Source: DASYDU01 sp050248495
GTDB taxonomy: Bacteria; Planctomycetota; Planctomycetia; Pirellulales; Lacipirellulaceae
Length of the DNA stretch: 64,000 nt
Reading direction: 5' to 3'
Assembly (NCBI GenBank): GCA_050248495.1
Contig: JBFWSG010000017.1
Span: 1 to 64,000 of the forward strand
Positions within the stretch are counted from its first letter, which is position 1; every line of letters begins with the position of its first letter. Under the pieces are notes generated by a model that was not told where the DNA came from, searched no databases, and worked only from the letters and a program-made list of their open reading frames with translations. The position numbers and the translations under genes are program-made. This document shows positions 59,632-64,000 of this stretch, piece by piece.

Positions 59632-59688
59632 GGTAGCTTCCTTGCTGAGTGCCGGATTCGATGTTCAGTCAGATTCTGTGAGCGCGGG

Positions 59689-60540
59689 TCAGCTCAATTT
59701 CAATTGGCCACCCCAGCCGAGCTTCTCGCGGAGCGTGCGGTAGTAGCTGTGTCCTCGAACTTCGACGGTTTGGAACATCGCCTGCGAACGGACGATGCGG
59801 ACCCGATCGGCGGCTTCCAGCTTGCCGATCGCGCGGCCGTCGACCATCAGCGTCGTTCCTTCGTTCGGCTTGGGAACGGCGATTTCCAGCACCCGGTCAG
59901 CCGAATCGACAACCGGCCTGTTCGTAAGCGTGTGGGCACTGATCGGCGAGACCACGAAGGCCTGCAGGTTGTTGCGGAGGATAGGTCCGCCTGCCGACAG
60001 GTTGTGCGCGGTCGAGCCAATCGGCGTGCTGACGATCAAGCCGTCGCAACTATAGGTAGTGACCAATTCTCCGTCAACGTAAAGCTGCACATCCAGCATG
60101 GTGAATGGCTCGCCTGCTAGCACTTCCGCCTCGTTGAGCCCCAGCACCTGGCTCAAGGCTGCTCCGCCGCGGAGATGCGTGCACTCGAACATCAGATGCT
60201 TGTGGACGCGGTGGGCGTCGGCGGCGATTTGCGGCAGGGCCTCGTCCAGATGGTCGGGCTGCAGGGCGGCCAGAAACCCGAGCCGCCCCAGATTCACTCC
60301 CAACACTGGCCGCTGCTCGTGCCGCATCTGCCGCGCCGCCCGCAGAATCGAACCGTCGCCTCCGAACACGATCACGAGATCGACGTTCGCCGTGTCGAGC
60401 TCGCTGGCAAAGTCGAGCGACACACCGGCCACTTCGAGGTGCTTCTCGATGGTCGGCCGCAGCCGGTCGACCGTCGCGCGCATTTCAGGCCGCGAGCCGT
60501 CGGTCAGGATCAGCGCGCGTGCTCTTGTCGGCTTTGCCAT
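59689..60540 (-). CDS. nadK: NAD kinase
   Basis: The enzyme phosphorylates NAD+ to NADP+. The 283-residue protein has the family motifs: VIVFGGDGSILRAAR (about 57-71) with the catalytic GGDG, GVNLGRLGFLA, GLNEAEVL with the conserved NE, DGLIVSTPIGSTAHNLSAGGP, and the closing FVVSPISAHTLTNRPVV. It starts inside the end of dxs, overlapping by 31 nt, so translation is coupled. This links NADP supply with the NADPH-using isoprenoid pathway encoded upstream. Confidence 0.95.
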   Translation of the reverse strand: MAKPTRARALILTDGSRPEMRATVDRLRPTIEKHLEVAGVSLDFASELDTANVDLVIVFGGDGSILRAARQMRHEQRPVLGVNLGRLGFLAALQPDHLDEALPQIAADAHRVHKHLMFECTHLRGGAALSQVLGLNEAEVLAGEPFTMLDVQLYVDGELVTTYSCDGLIVSTPIGSTAHNLSAGGPILRNNLQAFVVSPISAHTLTNRPVVDSADRVLEIAVPKPNEGTTLMVDGRAIGKLEAADRVRIVRSQAMFQTVEVRGHSYYRTLREKLGWGGQLKLS

Positions 60541-62447
60541 GACGGACCGCGTAAGTGCTGGGTGGATCGGGCTAAACCGCGGCAGGCGGCGGCAATGCCG
60601 GCGGCGTCGAGGCCGAGGTCGGCCAATAGCTCGCCCCGCTCACCGTGCTCGACGAAATGATCGGTAATGCCCAGCCGACGGATGCGGCTGGTGTCGACTC
60701 CCGCCGCGGACGCCTCTTCTAGCACGGCCGATCCGAAACCGCCCATCAGCGCTCCCTCTTCCACCGTGACTACGAACGGCGACTCTCGGATCGCGCGGAC
60801 GATTGTTTCGGCGTCGAGCGGTTTGACGAAGCGGGCATTGATGACGCCCACCGAAAGGCCGTCGTGCTGCAAGGCATCCGCTGCGGCCAGACATTCTGGC
60901 AGCAGTCCGCCGCCGCACACAATCATGCCATCTTCGCCCCACGCCAGCACTTCCGCTTTGCCGAATTCCACGGGGGCACGGTCACTGGCAATCGTCGTGG
61001 CGCTGGCCTTGGGATAGCGAATGGCCGAGGGGCCGTCGTGACGCAACGAGAGGGCGAGCATTTGCTGCAAATCCAGTTCGTCTCCCGGCGCCATCAGCGC
61101 GATGTTCGGAAACACCCGCATGTAGCCGAGATCGAACACGCCGTGGTGCGTTGGACCATCCGGCCCGGAGAGGCCGCCGCGGTCCATCATGAACGTCACC
61201 GGCAGATTCTGCAGCGCGACCTCTTGGAAGATCTGATCGTAGGAGCGTTGCAGGAACGTGCTGTAGATGTCGACGATCGGTCGCAGTCCGGCCTTGGCTT
61301 GTCCCGCCGCAAAGGCGACGGCGTGCCCCTCGCAGATGCCGGTATCGAAGAAGCGACTAGGGAAGGCGTCGCGGACTTTTTCGAGTTTGTTGCCCTGGCA
61401 CATGGCGGCGGTGATCACGGTCACACGTTCATCGGCGGCCATTTGATCGTGGATCGCTTGGGCGGCGACGTGCGTAAACGTGCGGCCGCCGGCCGATTTG
61501 AGGCGAACCACCTGGTCGTCGCTCCGTTCGAACTGCGGCGGCGCATGAAACAATACAGGGTCCTGTTCGGCTGGCTGGAAGCCGTGCCCTTTTTCTGTCA
61601 CCACGTGCAGCAAGATTGGGCCGTCCGCCGCCTTGGCCATCCGCAGATACTTTCGCAACAAGCCGATGTTGTGTCCGTCGATGGGACCGAAGTAGCGAAA
61701 GCCCAGGTCCTCGAAGAACATGCCGCCGTGGAGACCGGCCTTTGCCGCTTCCTTCAATTGGGCCAGGAACCGCTCGGCGGGGTCGCCCAGCAGCGGCACT
61801 CGGCTCAGCACGCTCACTACGTCTTCCTTGAGCCCGGAATACATCCGGTTCATCCGCAAGCGGTCGAGATAGTCCGCCATCCCGCCCACGCGCGGGCAGA
61901 TCGACATCTTGTTGTCGTTGAGGATCACGAGCAGCCGCTTGCCGAATTGGCCGGCGTTGTTCATCGCTTCGTACACTATGCCCGAGGGAAACGCGCCATC
62001 GCCGATCACCGCCACGCTCCAGCGATCTTCCTCCGGGCGAGCCAGCGAGTCGCCGCTCGCCAGGCCGATCGCCGTCGACACGCTCGAACCCGCGTGGCCC
62101 GTGACGAACAGGTCGTAGTCGCTTTCCTCTGGGTTGGGATAGCCCATCAGGCCGCCCTTCGTGCGGATCGTGTCGAACTGCGGGAAGCGGCCGGTGATCA
62201 ATTTGTGCGGATAGATCTGGTGGCCGGTGTCCCAAATCAGCCGGTCGTGCAGAAAATCAAACGTCTGGTGCAGCGCGATGCACAGCTCGACGACTCCGAG
62301 GTTCGACGCGAAATGGGCGCTGCGGGCGGAGATCAGGTTGCAGAGCACCTCGCGCATTTCGGCCGCCAGCTTCTCCAGCTTCGGCAGCGAGAGGTCGCGC
62401 AGGTCTTGCGGCGAGTGGATCGTGGGCAGGATTGTCGGTTTGGTCAT
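60510..62447 (-). CDS. dxs: 1-deoxy-D-xylulose-5-phosphate synthase
   Basis: The enzyme joins pyruvate and glyceraldehyde 3-phosphate, the first step of the MEP isoprenoid pathway. The 645-residue protein shows the thiamine-diphosphate motif GDGAFPSG...NDNKMS, GHAGSSVSTAIGLASG, YFGPIDGHN, and the transketolase centre EGHAVAFAAGQAKAGLRPIV. The Glu-containing MMDRGGLSGPDGPTHHGVFD is typical of Dxs. It starts 36 nt after ispA and overlaps nadK. The order ispA-dxs is common in bacteria. Confidence 0.96.
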   Translation of the reverse strand: MTKPTILPTIHSPQDLRDLSLPKLEKLAAEMREVLCNLISARSAHFASNLGVVELCIALHQTFDFLHDRLIWDTGHQIYPHKLITGRFPQFDTIRTKGGLMGYPNPEESDYDLFVTGHAGSSVSTAIGLASGDSLARPEEDRWSVAVIGDGAFPSGIVYEAMNNAGQFGKRLLVILNDNKMSICPRVGGMADYLDRLRMNRMYSGLKEDVVSVLSRVPLLGDPAERFLAQLKEAAKAGLHGGMFFEDLGFRYFGPIDGHNIGLLRKYLRMAKAADGPILLHVVTEKGHGFQPAEQDPVLFHAPPQFERSDDQVVRLKSAGGRTFTHVAAQAIHDQMAADERVTVITAAMCQGNKLEKVRDAFPSRFFDTGICEGHAVAFAAGQAKAGLRPIVDIYSTFLQRSYDQIFQEVALQNLPVTFMMDRGGLSGPDGPTHHGVFDLGYMRVFPNIALMAPGDELDLQQMLALSLRHDGPSAIRYPKASATTIASDRAPVEFGKAEVLAWGEDGMIVCGGGLLPECLAAADALQHDGLSVGVINARFVKPLDAETIVRAIRESPFVVTVEEGALMGGFGSAVLEEASAAGVDTSRIRRLGITDHFVEHGERGELLADLGLDAAGIAAACRGLARSTQHLRGPSWQSRQEHAR

Positions 62448-62483
62448 AGCTCTAATGATGAGAACCGCAGCGGCGGCGGCAAA

Positions 62484-63383
62484 TTAACGATTTCGATCTC
62501 GCACAAAGGTCGCCAAATCGACGAGCGGTTGGGCCGATTCGCCAAGCCCTGCGACCGCCTCGCAAGCCTGTTCGACCAGCTCCGCGGCCCGATTGCGGCT
62601 CTCTTCGATGCCCAGTAGCTGCGGGTACGTTGCCTTGCCGCGATCGGCATCTTTGGCCACCCGCTTCCCGGCGTCCGCTTGATTACCGGACACGTCCAAC
62701 AGGTCGTCGGTGATCTGAAAAGCCAGGCCCAATTTTTGGCCGTAGTCTTTGAGTGTCGTGACTTGCTCGCGCGAGCCGCCCGCAACAATACCGCCCAGTT
62801 CGAGCGACGCCGTGATCAGGGCCCCCGTCTTGCGGCGGTGAATAGCTTCGAGCGACGGAATGTCGTCGCCGATGACGCCGCCGGCGAGGTCTGCAGCCTG
62901 TCCGCCAACTAGTGCGGTGGGGCCGGCAGCGCGGGCCAGCACGGCACAGCACCAGGCCGCCCGATCGGCAGGTCGAACGTCATTCGCCAAGACTTCGAAC
63001 GCGCGAGCGAGCAAGGCATCGCCGACGAGAATTGCCGTCGCTTCGCCGAACACTTTGTGACAGGTTGGCCGGCCGCGACGCAGGTCGTCGTCGTCCATCG
63101 CCGGCAGATCATCGTGCACCAGCGAATAGGTGTGAATCATTTCGACGGCACAAGCCGCCGGCAAAGCCTCGTCGGCCGTTCCGCCGCACGCCGCAGCCGC
63201 CAGCAACACCAGCCGCGGACGCAGCCGCTTGCCGGGAGCCAGGAGCGCATAACGAATCGCCTCGGCCAAATCGGCCGGGCAGTCTTCGTCGAAGCGGCTG
63301 TACCGGTCGAGCGCCGCGTTAATCGAAGCGGATTGCCGATCGGCGTCCGCAGTCGAGCGTTCGGCAGTGTGCAGCGTGGCCAC
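62484..63383 (-). CDS. ispA: Polyprenyl (farnesyl/geranylgeranyl) diphosphate synthase
   Basis: The 299-residue prenyltransferase condenses isopentenyl diphosphate with allylic diphosphates. The first Asp-rich motif is in HDDLPAMDDDDLRRG (DDx4D), the second is QITDDLLDVSG. GKRLRPRLVLLAA and MIHTYSLVHDD are typical. The DDx4D form and the residues before it suggest a short-chain (C15-C20) product. The start is GTG 63383, since no ATG lies nearby. It stands between xseB and dxs, as ispA does in many bacteria. Confidence 0.93.
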   Translation of the reverse strand: MATLHTAERSTADADRQSASINAALDRYSRFDEDCPADLAEAIRYALLAPGKRLRPRLVLLAAAACGGTADEALPAACAVEMIHTYSLVHDDLPAMDDDDLRRGRPTCHKVFGEATAILVGDALLARAFEVLANDVRPADRAAWCCAVLARAAGPTALVGGQAADLAGGVIGDDIPSLEAIHRRKTGALITASLELGGIVAGGSREQVTTLKDYGQKLGLAFQITDDLLDVSGNQADAGKRVAKDADRGKATYPQLLGIEESRNRAAELVEQACEAVAGLGESAQPLVDLATFVRDRNR

Positions 63384-63458
63384 TTTGATTTAGGTGGGGC
63401 GGGAAAGAGAGACGAGCAACAGGTCGCAGGAGCAGCGATATGCCCCAGAATACCCATT

Positions 63459-63848
63459 CTAAAACAGCCGGCTCGGATCGTCTATGTCGACGTCCGATGG
63501 GCGGCGTTTACCGGTTGGGCCGGTCGGGCCGCCTGTGCCGCTGGAGCGGCGGCGACCGCGTGCGGCCGCCTTGTCCTCCAGCGAAGCGTGCTCGCCTTCG
63601 TCAAACGGCTCCGTAATCGGGTTCCCCTCGGCGTCCATCCCCGAGAGGATTTCAATCTTACGCTCCACGCGTTCCAGCAGCTGCTGACACGACTTGAGGT
63701 GTTTGACGCCGAGTTCATATCTCGCCAGCGCGTCAGAAAGTCCCAATTTGCCGCTCTCCAGCTCGCCGACGATCGATTCCAATTCGCCGAGCGAGTCCTC
63801 AAACGAGGGCGCACTGCTGTCATCTCCGTTCGGCTTCTTCTTCGCCAC
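63459..63848 (-). CDS. xseB: Exodeoxyribonuclease VII small subunit
   Basis: The 129-residue subunit binds the XseA large subunit and is needed for an active single-strand exonuclease. Residues 12-75 hold the family core: SFEDSLGELESIVGELESGKLGLSD, read here as SFEDSLGELESIV and LESGKLGLSDALARYELG, then QLLERVERKIEIL. The rest is a low-complexity tail (RGRRRSSGTGGPTGPTG) absent from short XseB proteins. The start is GTG 63848, with GAGGAG 8-13 nt upstream. It follows xseA at 41 nt. Confidence 0.93.
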   Translation of the reverse strand: MAKKKPNGDDSSAPSFEDSLGELESIVGELESGKLGLSDALARYELGVKHLKSCQQLLERVERKIEILSGMDAEGNPITEPFDEGEHASLEDKAAARGRRRSSGTGGPTGPTGKRRPSDVDIDDPSRLF

Positions 63849-63889
63849 AGCGGGAAACTCCTCACAATTCGATCGATCTTCTTCTTGGC

Positions 63890-64000
63890 CTACACTCGTT
63901 CAATCTGCTCCACGCGGCTCGTGACCGTGCCGTCGGCGAATCTCGTGGCGATCAGTTGGCTGGCTCGGACCTGGCCCGTGCTCCGGACCACCTTGCCGCT
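63890..64000 (-). CDS. xseA: Exodeoxyribonuclease VII large subunit, C-terminal end (cut by window)
   Basis: The last 36 codons of a gene that enters from the right edge. They read as a beta-rich ending, SGKVVRSTGQVRASQL, IATRFADGTVTSRVEQIERV, then stop. This matches the XseA end, where text like G-x-x-V-x-x-ADG-x-x-x-x-V is common. The position directly before xseB supports the call. Confidence 0.75.
   Translation of the reverse strand, partial: SGKVVRSTGQVRASQLIATRFADGTVTSRVEQIERV

Noticed and set aside
1..64000. tRNA, rRNA, prophage, insertion sequence or CRISPR array
   Set aside because: No cloverleaf with a GTTCGAATC-like arm, no transposase or integrase motif, and no regular repeat-spacer pattern was found on reading both strands.

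Overview
The window looks like the chromosome of a planctomycete, probably of the Pirellulales group. Several features point that way together. There are secreted proteins with type I dockerin repeats and PEP-CTERM tails, and a pseudopilin-like DUF1559 protein. A Cys-rich porin resembles the planctomycete BBP2 type. A DUF5690 transporter, two adjacent arylsulfatases and a high GC content also fit. No rRNA, tRNA, CRISPR array, transposase or prophage was seen, so this is mostly ordinary chromosome with a few accessory islands.

Layout. 1-8.8 kb: start of a porin gene (cut by the window edge), ftsY, a LarA-like racemase/DUF2088 gene, a possibly metal-regulated set (His-rich membrane protein, DUF1559 protein, two paralogous PEP-CTERM proteins), then xdhC, a STAS protein and lexA. 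lexA has a promoter overlaid by two identical 10-bp boxes. 9-19.7 kb: small monooxygenase, proB, a cytochrome P450, a secreted S8 peptidase with a coupled partner, a GNAT acetyltransferase, purF and chrA. 19.7-26.1 kb: a compact five-gene minus-strand operon encoding an acyl-activating (LuxE/PaaK-like) enzyme, an aldehyde-dehydrogenase-fold reductase, an iron alcohol dehydrogenase, a PQQ-type beta-propeller and a HemN-like radical SAM protein. This is the best candidate for an undescribed pathway. 26-38.6 kb: a SNF2 helicase with palindromic elements at its 5' end, a phosphonate-associated type alcohol dehydrogenase with a DUF5690 transporter, TPR proteins, an ABC permease, and two orphan plus-strand intrinsic terminators that probably end small RNAs.

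38.6-47.6 kb: a carboxypeptidase-regulatory-like secreted protein, a Cys-rich exported protein that may be made from a leaderless mRNA, a five-gene ABC export operon (permease, OB-fold-like exported protein, HlyD-type adaptor, ATPase, permease) and a 14-repeat Sel1 protein. 47.9-56.7 kb: two tandem arylsulfatases and an OprB-like porin, which together suggest use of sulfated sugars, then a MarR regulator with a clear promoter and operator, DUF1398, an SDR enzyme and a DUF6174 protein. 57-64 kb: pyruvate kinase, and the minus-strand series xseA-xseB-ispA-dxs-nadK-DUF6263, which joins exonuclease VII, isoprenoid precursor synthesis and NADP supply.

Start sites were chosen from Shine-Dalgarno-like sequences, overlaps with neighbours and expected family lengths. 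All family names come from motif recognition by eye, without any database search.
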